Source: JALENY01 sp036310185
Lineage (GTDB): Bacteria; Bacillota; Clostridia; Lachnospirales; Lachnospiraceae
DNA: 11,797 nucleotides
Reading direction: 5' to 3'
Assembly: GCA_036310185.1 (NCBI GenBank)
Contig: JAXJSH010000011.1
Location: 1-11,797, forward strand
This document shows, one piece after another, positions 1-7,187 of the stretch; the first letter of the stretch is position 1, and each line of letters begins with the position of its first letter. A program made the translations under genes and the position numbers. The notes below the pieces were generated by a model. The model saw only the letters and a list, made by a program, of their open reading frames with translations. It searched no databases and had not been told where the DNA came from.

Positions 1-1
1 A

Positions 2-139
2 GTTGGAGCGTTGGGGGCGGTGTTTTTTTGTATATATAACCGGATTGAACAGTTTTTAATTAAAAAGGGCATAAAGTCGATAATTCAGCAGACTTTACAC
101 CCTGGTGTCTATAGTATCATGAATAGTTACAGATATTAA
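2..139 (+). CDS. C-terminal fragment of an unidentified membrane protein
   Basis: An open frame runs in from the left edge without a start codon and ends at TAA 137-139, giving about 45 residues. It begins with a hydrophobic stretch (VGALGAVFFCIY) followed by a basic amphipathic tail (NRIEQFLIKKGIKS), which looks like a last membrane helix and a cytoplasmic end. The final residues (HPGVYSIMNSYRY) look less typical and may be a read-through extension. I do not recognise the family. A transporter such as a PTS IIC subunit is conceivable because relatives of the next gene often lie near PTS genes, but nothing here proves it. A short open stretch like this could also be chance. Confidence 0.4.
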   Translation, partial: VGALGAVFFCIYNRIEQFLIKKGIKSIIQQTLHPGVYSIMNSYRY

Positions 140-171
140 TCTTCATTACATAATGCTTCATAGTATATACG

Positions 172-197
172 GCCTGATGAAAACTCAGGCTATTTTC
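172..197 (+). terminator. Possible weak rho-independent terminator
   Basis: GCCTGA (172-177) and TCAGGC (185-190) form a perfect 6-bp stem with a 7-base loop, followed by TATTTTCATATTT. It sits just after the fragment that ends at 139 and before the ribosome binding site of the next gene. The short stem and interrupted T-run make it weak. Confidence 0.35.
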
Positions 198-224
198 ATA
201 TTTATCAAAAAAGGAGAGGCTCCC

Positions 225-525
225 ATGAAACGATTTTTGGACTGTACCGGGAATTACCATGGAATACATCAAAGAACTGGTATCGTATGTCCACCAGCTG
301 GGAAAACTGACATTGACTGCCATTGGAACTTCACAGGAGGGCGCTGATACGGATACCATAAAAGAAATTGCGCTCATGTGTAAAATGACAGGTACGGATC
401 TGCATCATCTTGGCGATGCCGGTTATGGCGGAATGGAGCTTCCGGAAAATATTCTGGAATATGGAAAAGTAATTTGCCGCATTTGTCATACGTATCACCG
501 TATGTCCGTGTCAGTTGGGAGATGA
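225..525 (+). pseudogene. Internally deleted DUF7916-type (PEP-phosphonomutase-like) gene
   Basis: A strong ribosome binding site (AAAAAGGAG, about 210-217) precedes ATG 225, which encodes MKRFLDCT. From there the frame is wrong. The +1 frame from 241 reads TVPGITMEYIKELV and continues through LTAIGTSQEGADTD, LHHLGDAGYGGM and HTYHRMSVSVGR to TGA at 525. From memory, proteins with this N-terminus and this C-terminus are the two ends of one roughly 300-residue TIM-barrel-like family of unknown function (DUF7916, often labelled haloacid dehalogenase-like or PEP phosphonomutase), frequently found near PTS sugar transport genes. About 200 middle codons would then be missing, with a frame change at the joint. 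Internal ATG 259 could yield an 88-residue C-terminal piece, but no Shine-Dalgarno sequence serves it. The family call is moderately sure; the broken state follows from the two frames. Confidence 0.7.
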
Positions 526-663
526 GATTTGGTACAGACAAAAGGAAAGAATACAGGTTTTCCCGTATAAATTAAAACATTTGGAAAAAGCCGTATAAGA
601 TAAAAAACAGACAGAAGAGCCGGACTGAAAGAAACGCAAAAAATCACGGGAATGGAGAATCCT

Positions 664-1707
664 ATGAATAGTATAAAAGAACAAAATCAATTGATCCGAA
701 TTCGAAAAAGGGCGATTCTGGCGTTAAAAATCGGCGTAGGCAGCAGTGCTGCCATTTATATTGCCACTGCATTGAATCTTCAGTTTGCCACGTCTGCGGG
801 AATCGTTGCCCTTCTGACTCTTGTAACGACAAAGTGGGAAACCCTGCGCATCACAGGGTTCCGCATGGTCAGTTTTCTGATCTCTGTGGCATTGTCCTGG
901 GTTATTTTTCAGCATATTCCAAGTCAGTGGTTTGCCTATGGGATTTATATTGTACTGATTGAATTTTTGCTGATGTCCCTGAACTGGCAGTCCACCATAT
1001 CAGTAAATGCCGTTATCGGAACCCATTTTCTGACGACCCATGACTTCAGTCTGGCATTTATTCAGAATGAATTTCTTATTGTACTGATCGGTTCGGTTAT
1101 TGCCATAATTTTGAATCTGTTTCAGAACAACAACCGAAATGAGAAAAAGCTGGTGGAATATATGCGCCACACAGAACAGGAATTTAAGGATATTCTGCTG
1201 GAAGTTGCAGCCTATCTGAGGAAGAATCCCACCGGGAAAAAGGTATGGGGAGATATCGATATTCTGGAGCAGCATCTGGATGAATTTGTGGAGATGGCAT
1301 TTGAATATGAACGAAATACGTTTCGCAGGCATACAAATTATTATGTACACTATTTTCATATGCGTGAAAATCAATGTGAAGTTCTGAGCAATCTGCATGC
1401 GGAACTGAAAAAAATCCGTCTGATACCGGTGCAGGCCAATATGGTGGCTGATTTTATACAGTATCTGGCGGAGCGGGTAAACGAGATGAATGACCCGAAA
1501 CCGCAGCTGGAACGGCTGTATCAGCTGCTGGAAGATTTGCGCCAGGAAGAGATGCCCGGGACAAGGGAAGAGTTTGAAAGCCGCGCCATTTTATATCATG
1601 TTCTTCTCGATCTGGAGGACTTTCTCAATTACAAGCGTCGGTTTATTGAAGAATTGGATGACGACCATTTTGAAATATATTGGGAAAAAGAGGTATCCGG
1701 CAGATAA
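664..1707 (+). CDS. Aromatic acid exporter (ArAE/FUSC-like) family membrane protein
   Basis: The protein has 347 residues from ATG 664, chosen because GGAG (654-657) lies 6 bases upstream of it. An in-frame ATG at 652 would add four residues but has a poor binding site. Residues about 15-160 form five to six hydrophobic helices with the look of the ArAE_1 (DUF939-like) membrane domain (for example LALKIGVGSSAAIYIATAL and GIVALLTLVTTKWET). Residues about 160-347 are charged and helical and match the usual cytoplasmic C-terminal domain of the family. Family members are proposed to export aromatic or other organic acids, but the substrate here is unknown. Length is normal for the family. The gene stands alone, with about 140 bp on each side and glmS following on the same strand after its own promoter. 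Confidence 0.8.
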   Translation: MNSIKEQNQLIRIRKRAILALKIGVGSSAAIYIATALNLQFATSAGIVALLTLVTTKWETLRITGFRMVSFLISVALSWVIFQHIPSQWFAYGIYIVLIEFLLMSLNWQSTISVNAVIGTHFLTTHDFSLAFIQNEFLIVLIGSVIAIILNLFQNNNRNEKKLVEYMRHTEQEFKDILLEVAAYLRKNPTGKKVWGDIDILEQHLDEFVEMAFEYERNTFRRHTNYYVHYFHMRENQCEVLSNLHAELKKIRLIPVQANMVADFIQYLAERVNEMNDPKPQLERLYQLLEDLRQEEMPGTREEFESRAILYHVLLDLEDFLNYKRRFIEELDDDHFEIYWEKEVSGR

Positions 1708-1726
1708 TTTTCGTAAAATAATGCTA

Positions 1727-1755
1727 TTGCATTAACCCCTTCCGTAATGTAGAAT
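1727..1755 (+). promoter_or_regulatory. Predicted glmS promoter
   Basis: TTGCAT (1727-1732), a 17-base spacer and TAGAAT (1750-1755) give a plausible sigma-A promoter about 100 bases before glmS. The -10 matches 5 of 6 consensus bases and the -35 matches 3 of 6. The leader that follows shows no glmS ribozyme core. Confidence 0.45.
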
Positions 1756-1857
1756 GGTCTGGTATTAAAGTGGAATAACAATAGGATAATGGTAAAATGC
1801 AGGATTGCACCCAATGAAAAGCGGGTTCGGACTTTGTGTTGGTTAAAGGAGTATATT

Positions 1858-3696
1858 ATGTGTGGAATAGTAGGTTTTATAGGAACGGAGGCAGCAGCGC
1901 CGATTCTTTTAAACGGGCTGGCAAAACTGGAATATCGCGGATATGATTCTGCCGGAATCGCAGTCCGCAACGAAAAAACTGGAAAAATTGAGGTTGTAAA
2001 GGCGAAAGGCCGTTTGAAAACATTGATTGAAAAGACGGATAACGGTCAGGCAGTGGCAGGCAGCTGTGGTGTGGGACACACCCGCTGGGCGACCCACGGA
2101 GAACCTTCTGAAAAGAACGCGCATCCTCACTGTACAGAGGATAAAAGTATTGTGCTGGTACATAACGGAATTATCGAAAATTATCAGGAACTGAAAGAAA
2201 AACTTCAGAAAGCCGGATATACTTTTTATTCTCAGACCGATACAGAAGTAGCAACAAAACTGATTGATTATTATTATAAAAAAACAGGAGAACCGCTGGA
2301 AGCTATTTCCCGCGTGATGCTTCGTGTCAGAGGTTCCTATGCATTCGGAATCATGTTTCATGATTATCCGGGCAAGATATTTGCAGCCCGCAAGGACAGT
2401 CCGCTGATTATCGGTAAAAATGAAAACGGATGTCTGATCGCATCGGATGTACCGGCAATTCTGGATAAAACAAGAAATGTATATTACATCGGAAACCTGG
2501 AGATCGCAGAATTATCCCAGGAAGAAATTCACTTTTATAACATAGACCGTGAAGAAATCGAAAAAGAGATGGTGACAATCAAGTGGGATGCAGAGGCTGC
2601 TGAAAAAGGCGGATACGAGCATTTTATGCTGAAAGAGATTCACGAACAGCCAAAGGCAGTACAGGATACCATCGGTGCTTATGTAAAAGACAGTACGATC
2701 GATTTTTCCGAAGTGGGCATATCCGATGAAGCGCTGAGCAGTCTGGAACGTATCTATATTGTGGCCTGCGGTTCTGCATATCACGTAGGTATCGTTGCAA
2801 AATATGTGATTGAAGAACTGACGGATATTGCAGTAGAGGTGGATGTGGCCAGTGAGTTCCGCTACCGCAATCCGAAACTTGCGAAAAATTCCATGGTCAT
2901 TGTGGTTTCCCAGTCCGGTGAGACCGCAGACAGTCTGGCAGCGCTGCGTCTGGCAAAAGAAAAAGATGTGCCGGTTCTTGGTGTGGTCAATGTGGTTGGA
3001 TCAAGCATTGCCCGTGAAAGTGACTATATCCTTTATACCTATGCCGGTCCGGAAATATCAGTAGCGACCACAAAAGCATACAGCACTCAGCTGATCGCCA
3101 TGTATCTGCTGGCTATCCAGGCGGGTAAAGTACAGGGCAGAATCGATGAAAAACGTTATGGGGAGCTGCTGGAGGAGATGAATACCCTTCCTGCAAAAAT
3201 CCAGCGTGTTCTGGACGATAAAGAGCGTATCCAGTGGTTTGCTTCAAAATACGCCAACTCCCGCGATATCTTCTTTATCGGAAGAGGAATTGACTATGCA
3301 ATCAGTCTGGAAGGCAGCCTGAAAATGAAAGAAATCAGCTACATTCATTCGGAAGCATATGCAGCCGGAGAGTTAAAACATGGAACCATCAGTCTGATTG
3401 AAGAAGGAACACTGGTGATCGGCGTGGTAACCCAGAAAGCACTGTTTGAGAAAACAATCAGCAATATGGTAGAAGTAAAGAGCCGTGGTGCTTACCTGAT
3501 GGGGCTTACCAACTATGGCAATTACAATATTGAAGATACTGCAGATTTCTCTGTTTATGTGCCGAAGACAGAACAGTATTTTACCACAAGTCTGGCGATT
3601 GTACCGCTTCAGTTAATGGGCTATTATGTCAGTGTGGCAAAAGGTCTCAACGTGGATAAACCGCGAAATCTGGCAAAATCAGTTACGGTTGAATAA
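1858..3696 (+). CDS. glmS: Glutamine--fructose-6-phosphate aminotransferase (isomerizing)
   Basis: GlmS makes glucosamine-6-phosphate from fructose-6-phosphate and glutamine, the entry step to UDP-GlcNAc and the cell wall, in the cytoplasm. The start at 1858 is fixed by the N-terminal nucleophile Cys2 (MCGIVGFIG), which becomes the first residue after Met removal, and by AAAGGAG a few bases upstream. A longer frame from 1789 is not credible. The protein has 612 residues, normal for the family. The glutaminase domain carries RGYDSAGI (27-34), GHTRWATHG (73-81) and NGIIEN. Two SIS sugar-isomerase domains follow, with CGSAYHVG (304), SQSGETADS (351) and ISVATTKAYS. The C-terminus has GSLKMKEISYIHSEAYAAGE and ends NLAKSVTVE. 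No motif is missing. It ends at a hairpin shared with the convergent downstream gene. Confidence 0.97.
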   Translation: MCGIVGFIGTEAAAPILLNGLAKLEYRGYDSAGIAVRNEKTGKIEVVKAKGRLKTLIEKTDNGQAVAGSCGVGHTRWATHGEPSEKNAHPHCTEDKSIVLVHNGIIENYQELKEKLQKAGYTFYSQTDTEVATKLIDYYYKKTGEPLEAISRVMLRVRGSYAFGIMFHDYPGKIFAARKDSPLIIGKNENGCLIASDVPAILDKTRNVYYIGNLEIAELSQEEIHFYNIDREEIEKEMVTIKWDAEAAEKGGYEHFMLKEIHEQPKAVQDTIGAYVKDSTIDFSEVGISDEALSSLERIYIVACGSAYHVGIVAKYVIEELTDIAVEVDVASEFRYRNPKLAKNSMVIVVSQSGETADSLAALRLAKEKDVPVLGVVNVVGSSIARESDYILYTYAGPEISVATTKAYSTQLIAMYLLAIQAGKVQGRIDEKRYGELLEEMNTLPAKIQRVLDDKERIQWFASKYANSRDIFFIGRGIDYAISLEGSLKMKEISYIHSEAYAAGELKHGTISLIEEGTLVIGVVTQKALFEKTISNMVEVKSRGAYLMGLTNYGNYNIEDTADFSVYVPKTEQYFTTSLAIVPLQLMGYYVSVAKGLNVDKPRNLAKSVTVE

Positions 3697-3714
3697 TTAC
3701 GATCATATAAAACA

Positions 3715-3740
3715 ATGGGGGATGCGAATGCATCCCCCAT
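3715..3740. terminator. Bidirectional rho-independent terminator
   Basis: ATGGGGGATGC (3715-3725) and GCATCCCCCAT (3730-3740) form a perfect 11-bp stem with loop GAAT, between the convergent glmS and L,D-transpeptidase genes. On the plus strand it is followed by AACTATTTTC, and on the minus strand by TGTTTTATATG, so it can serve both genes; the minus-strand tail is the better T-tract. Confidence 0.85.
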
Positions 3741-3769
3741 AACTATTTTCTGCATATAATTTCGAAAGA

Positions 3770-5215
3770 TTAACCCATTGTTACTTCCTGAGTCGGTGCC
3801 GGGCCCACTACCTGGCTGGTACTGTAATATACAATAACCGGATAACCAATTTCCATGGCGTCAAATACTTTTCCGGCCGCCTCAGTCGGTGTATTGATAC
3901 AGCCGTGAGAGCCATTGGTCAGATATTCGCTTGCATTATATTCGCTTTCGGCTCGCCAGGATGCATCATGAATACCTACGTCATCGTTGAACGGAAGCCA
4001 GTATTTTACAGTAACCGGGAAAAGCTTGAATTCAGCATCTGCTTTTTTTCCATCGATTGCCCATACACTTCCGGATGGTGTGTCAAAGCCGGTTGAATGA
4101 TTGCCGGTTACCACATTGGTTTCTACGATCAGCTGGCCGTTTTTGTAGCACCACATCTTTTGTTTTTCGATACAGATTTCCACATAAGTATCACCGATGT
4201 CGTTGACACCGCGGCTCATAGCTTTGTAGCGGTATACCGGCTCCATGGTACCGGAGGTACCGGAATTGATCGCTTCGATCAGTGCTGTTGTGGTGGCATC
4301 CTTATTGATAGCCCATCCGTAGTCACCGCCTTTTGCCAGTGTGATCGTAACACCGGAAGTGGTGGTAAACTGATGTGACAGACCAAAGGTATCGGTATCA
4401 TATGCCATCTGCTTTACCCATTCGTATACCTGATTCTGATCAATAGTATAAGTTCCGTCTTCTGCCTGAACCAGCCAGGTTTTGAGAAGCGTACTGTCTA
4501 CCGTATAAATGCGGTTATCACCCATATCATAAGTAATATTAACAGAGATTATTGCGTTCAGCTGGTTCATCTGTGCATTCAGCTGTTCATCTGTGCTGAA
4601 GACCGTTGGCTTTTCATAGAGATCAAGCGCTTCAAAATCAAGCTGTGTTTTGCCGGAATCAATGGCTTCGATGACTGCATCTTTTGTTTTTTCCCGGTTC
4701 AGAGTGTTTCCATATGTTTCCGGTGTGATACTGTAGCCGCTTTCGGTTTCCGCCAGCTCCGCATTGGTGGGAGCGGCTATGGAATCAGGATCAAAACATT
4801 CCAGCTTATCCAGAATCGTATCAACCTTGTTTTTATCATAAGTCATATTGGCGGAAACCTGGTAAGTATTGTCTTTGAACAGAGAAGTAAACCAGAGAAA
4901 TGCTTTCTGTGATTCTTTTACCTTTTCGACTCCCTGATCGTCCACGTAGGTCATACCCAGTTCAGCTGCGGTGATAACTTCTGTTTTTTCGTCCCGCTCA
5001 TGCAGTGTCAGGCTGTATTCCAGAATATTTTCCTGCAGCATAAGTTTGACTTCATCCACGGTCATTTTTTCGCAGTTAATACCGTTAATCTGAGTACCGT
5101 AGAAAAAGCGAGTTTTGAAATAGAAACAGAAAGCACTATAGACAGCGCCGATCATGAGCAGAAAAAGTAAAACTGTAATCGTAATCTTTCCCGCCTTGCT
5201 TTTCAAAAATTTCAT
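3770..5215 (-). CDS. Membrane-anchored L,D-transpeptidase (YkuD domain)
   Basis: The protein has 481 residues. L,D-transpeptidases of this class cross-link peptidoglycan stem peptides (3-3 links) or modify them outside the membrane. Residues 1-10 are basic and 11-33 are hydrophobic (ITITVLLFLLMIGAVYSAF), so the N-terminus is a signal anchor. Residues about 40-330 form an extracellular region of the type seen as two peptidoglycan-binding/VanW-like repeats in Firmicute enzymes. The catalytic YkuD domain spans about 344-465, with conserved HDASWR (416-421) and the active-site signature SHGCIN (436-441), in which Cys439 is the nucleophile and His437 its partner. The gene is monocistronic, with a predicted promoter at 5269-5297 and a shared terminator with glmS. 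The ribosome binding site (AAAGGG about 10 bases before ATG) is modest. No defect is seen; a penicillin-insensitive role is family knowledge, not shown here. Confidence 0.92.
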   Translation of the reverse strand: MKFLKSKAGKITITVLLFLLMIGAVYSAFCFYFKTRFFYGTQINGINCEKMTVDEVKLMLQENILEYSLTLHERDEKTEVITAAELGMTYVDDQGVEKVKESQKAFLWFTSLFKDNTYQVSANMTYDKNKVDTILDKLECFDPDSIAAPTNAELAETESGYSITPETYGNTLNREKTKDAVIEAIDSGKTQLDFEALDLYEKPTVFSTDEQLNAQMNQLNAIISVNITYDMGDNRIYTVDSTLLKTWLVQAEDGTYTIDQNQVYEWVKQMAYDTDTFGLSHQFTTTSGVTITLAKGGDYGWAINKDATTTALIEAINSGTSGTMEPVYRYKAMSRGVNDIGDTYVEICIEKQKMWCYKNGQLIVETNVVTGNHSTGFDTPSGSVWAIDGKKADAEFKLFPVTVKYWLPFNDDVGIHDASWRAESEYNASEYLTNGSHGCINTPTEAAGKVFDAMEIGYPVIVYYSTSQVVGPAPTQEVTMG

Positions 5216-5268
5216 TGTGCATCAACCCTTTTTCTTTTTTTAAGTAATTATTTTCCCCGTCAAATTTC

Positions 5269-5297
5269 AGTATAGCATTTTCGTCTGATTTGGTAAA
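5269..5297 (-). promoter_or_regulatory. Predicted promoter of the L,D-transpeptidase gene
   Basis: Read on the minus strand: TTTACC (5297-5292), a 17-base spacer, then TATACT (5274-5269) preceded by TGC, an extended -10. Transcription would start near 5262, about 47 bases before the start codon. Confidence 0.6.
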
Positions 5298-5363
5298 GTG
5301 AAAATGCGGGGAACCGGCAGCGAAAAATAAATTGGAAAATGGGGGAAAACGAGCAAAAATCCC

Positions 5364-5392
5364 TTGACAACATCAGGGAATGGATGTAATGT
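5364..5392 (+). promoter_or_regulatory. Predicted promoter of the metK unit
   Basis: A perfect -35 TTGACA (5364-5369), a 17-base spacer and a weaker -10 TAATGT (5387-5392) lie about 30 bases before the SAM-I riboswitch. Position and spacing fit the start of the riboswitch transcript. Confidence 0.6.
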
Positions 5393-5420
5393 ATTGTTCG
5401 AATAAAACAACAGAAATGCT

Positions 5421-5527
5421 TACCTTTATTCAGAGTGGTGGAGATACAAAGGATCTGAGAAGCCACGGCAACCCCGTTTTAAAACGGAAGGTGCCAGCCT
5501 GAGCGGGGAAACCCGAACAATAAGGGG
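5421..5527 (+). promoter_or_regulatory. SAM-I (S-box) riboswitch
   Basis: The segment carries the S-box core in order. P1 is CCTTTATT (5423-5430) with AATAAGG (5519-5525). Then come CAGAG, a P2 formed by TGGT with GCCA, the conserved CGGCAACC, a P3 hairpin (CCGTTTTAAAACGG), AAGGTGCC, a P4 hairpin (GGGG AAA CCC) and CGAACAATAAGG. A rho-independent terminator follows. By family knowledge it binds S-adenosylmethionine and stops transcription when SAM is high. The downstream gene, metK, makes SAM, so this is product feedback. It lies unusually far (about 420 bases) from the metK start because of the repeat tract between. Confidence 0.92.
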
Positions 5528-5546
5528 ATTTGATGATGAAAAGTTG

Positions 5547-5573
5547 AGTCCGCCTTGGAGCGGGCTTTTTTTC
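5547..5573 (+). terminator. Intrinsic terminator of the SAM riboswitch
   Basis: AGTCCGC (5547-5553) and GCGGGCT (5560-5566) pair over 7 bp with one G-U, followed by a T-run (5566-5572). Flanking AAAAG and the T-run can extend the stem. It is the expected OFF element of the riboswitch expression platform. Confidence 0.85.
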
Positions 5574-5606
5574 ATATAAAAAACCGGAAAATGATGCGGT
5601 AAGCAT

Positions 5607-5643
5607 ACCATGTAAAATATGGTCCTTGAGGGTATATTTTACA
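5607..5643 (+). repeat. Inverted repeat with an alternative hairpin
   Basis: TGTAAAATAT (5611-5620) and ATATTTTACA (5634-5643) are a perfect 10-bp inverted repeat with a 13-base loop. The 5' arm can instead pair locally as ACCATG with TATGGT (5607-5623). It lies between the riboswitch terminator and the 53-bp repeats, and its right half resembles a diverged repeat unit. Confidence 0.5.
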
Positions 5644-5650
5644 GGAATCT

Positions 5651-5914
5651 GCCCATGGGGTATGGATAATGGTGTACCCGTAGGGTATATCTTATGAAGA
5701 AACGCCCATGGGGTATGGATAATGGTGTACCTGAAGGGTATATCTTATGAAGAACCGCCTTTGGGGTACGGATAATGGTGTATCCGTAGGGTATATTTTA
5801 TGAAGAACTGCCCATGGGGTATGGAGATGGTGTACCTGAAGGGTATATCTTATGCTGAACTGCCCTTGAAGGACGAAAAATGGTGTACCTGAAAGGTATA
5901 CTTTGCAAAGAACC
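5651..5914 (+). repeat. 53-bp tandem repeat tract in the metK leader
   Basis: Five direct copies run head to tail: 5651-5703, 5704-5756, 5757-5809, 5810-5861 (52 bp, one base lost) and 5862-5914 (most diverged). A degraded copy precedes them (about 5618-5650) and a partial one follows (from 5915). The unit begins GCCCATGGGGTATGG, continues ATAATGGTGTACC and ends GGGTATATCTTATGAAGAA. A period of 53 is not a multiple of three, and no ribosome binding site serves an ORF here, so the tract is non-coding. Each unit can form a hairpin from GGTGTACC with GGTATATC. There are no unique spacers, so it is not a CRISPR array. Confidence 0.9.
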
Positions 5915-5949
5915 GCCCGTAAGGGCATGCTAAAGAAAAGGAGAAAAGT

Positions 5950-7137
5950 ATGGAAAAAAGATTATTCACATCTGAATCTGTAACAGAAGGTCATCCGGAT
6001 AAAATCTGTGATCAGATTTCGGATGCTATTCTGGATGAACTGATGCGTCAGGACCCAATGAGCCGTGTGGCATGTGAGACCTGTACAACCACCGGTCTTG
6101 TTATGGTCATGGGAGAAATTACGACAAATGCTTATGTTGACATTCAGAAAGTAGTACGTGACACTGTTCGTGAAATCGGTTACGACCGTGCAAAATATGG
6201 CTTTGACGCAGACACCTGCGGTGTAATCGTGACATTGGATGAGCAGTCTGCCGATATCGCCATGGGTGTAGACAAAGCTCTGGAAGCAAAGGAAAACACC
6301 ATGTCTGATGAAGAACTGGAAGCGATCGGTGCTGGTGACCAGGGTATGATGTTTGGTTACGCAAGCAACGAGACTGAAGAATATATGCCATATCCGATCG
6401 CGCTGGCCCACAAACTGGCTCTGAAACTGACAGAGGTAAGAAAAAACGGTACTCTGGATTACTTAAGACCGGATGGAAAAACCCAGGTAACCGTGGAATA
6501 TGACGAAAACGACAAACCGGCAAGACTGGATGCAGTCGTATTGTCCACCCAGCACAATCCGGATGTGACACAGGAACAGATTCACGCAGACATCAAAAAA
6601 TATGTATTTGATCCGATCCTTCCGGCCGAGATGGTGGATGAAAATACAAAATTCTTTATTAACCCGACTGGTCGTTTCGTAATCGGCGGACCGCACGGCG
6701 ACAGTGGTCTGACCGGACGTAAGATTATCGTAGATACTTACGGCGGATACGCTCGTCATGGCGGCGGTGCATTCTCCGGAAAGGACTGTACAAAAGTAGA
6801 CCGTTCTGCAGCATACGCAGCACGTTATGTAGCGAAAAACATCGTAGCAGCAGGCATCGCAGATAAATGTGAGATTCAGTTATCCTATGCAATCGGTGTG
6901 GCACATCCGACATCTATTATGGTTGATACATTTGGAACCGGAAAAATGTCAGATACAAAGATTGTTGACATGATTCGCGAAAACTTTGACCTGAGACCGG
7001 CTGGAATCATCAAGATGCTGGACCTTCGCCGTCCGATCTACAAACAGACCGCAGCATACGGACACTTCGGACGCAATGATCTGGATCTTCCGTGGGAAAA
7101 ACTGGATAAAGTAGAAACACTGAAAAAATATTTGTAA
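5950..7137 (+). CDS. metK: S-adenosylmethionine synthetase
   Basis: MetK makes S-adenosylmethionine from methionine and ATP, releasing phosphate and pyrophosphate, in the cytoplasm; it is normally essential and acts as a tetramer with Mg2+ and K+. The protein has 395 residues, normal for the family. Signatures visible are GHPDK (14-18) in the N-terminal domain, GAGDQGMMFGYA (127-138), the hexapeptide-type family signature, and GGPHGDSGLTGRK (246-258) followed by GGGAFSGKD (271-279), the phosphate-binding loop. ATG 5950 is preceded by AAAAGGAG with good spacing. Upstream are a promoter, a SAM-I riboswitch with terminator and a 53-bp repeat tract, so expression is expected to fall when SAM is plentiful. 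A GCCC-GTAA-GGGC hairpin (5915-5926) sits just before the ribosome binding site. Confidence 0.98.
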   Translation: MEKRLFTSESVTEGHPDKICDQISDAILDELMRQDPMSRVACETCTTTGLVMVMGEITTNAYVDIQKVVRDTVREIGYDRAKYGFDADTCGVIVTLDEQSADIAMGVDKALEAKENTMSDEELEAIGAGDQGMMFGYASNETEEYMPYPIALAHKLALKLTEVRKNGTLDYLRPDGKTQVTVEYDENDKPARLDAVVLSTQHNPDVTQEQIHADIKKYVFDPILPAEMVDENTKFFINPTGRFVIGGPHGDSGLTGRKIIVDTYGGYARHGGGAFSGKDCTKVDRSAAYAARYVAKNIVAAGIADKCEIQLSYAIGVAHPTSIMVDTFGTGKMSDTKIVDMIRENFDLRPAGIIKMLDLRRPIYKQTAAYGHFGRNDLDLPWEKLDKVETLKKYL

Positions 7138-7151
7138 TCAAAAGCATGAGG

Positions 7152-7187
7152 AGCGTTCACTTTCGTCAGGAGGTGAGCGCTTTTTTT
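7152..7187 (+). terminator. metK rho-independent terminator
   Basis: AGCGTTCAC (7152-7160) pairs with GTGAGCGCT (7173-7181) over 9 bp with one G-U, followed by a seven-base T-run. It begins 14 bases after the metK stop and overlaps the last codons of the convergent metallopeptidase gene. Confidence 0.88.

Noticed and set aside
1789..1857. Longer glmS start at 1789
   Set aside because: GlmS needs Cys at position 2, which fixes the start at 1858; a good ribosome binding site precedes 1858.
5416..5606. 9-base inverted repeat ATGCTTACC / GGTAAGCAT flanking the riboswitch and terminator
   Set aside because: Nine bases with no extension on either side is plausible by chance over this distance, and the 5' arm overlaps riboswitch P1.
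5651..5914. Tandem repeats as a CRISPR array
   Set aside because: The copies are contiguous, with no unique spacers, and no cas genes are nearby.
5692..5928. 78-residue minus-strand open frame across the tandem repeats
   Set aside because: The 53-bp period shifts frame at each copy, so no repeated peptide is under selection; it has no ribosome binding site and the tract is better explained as leader RNA.
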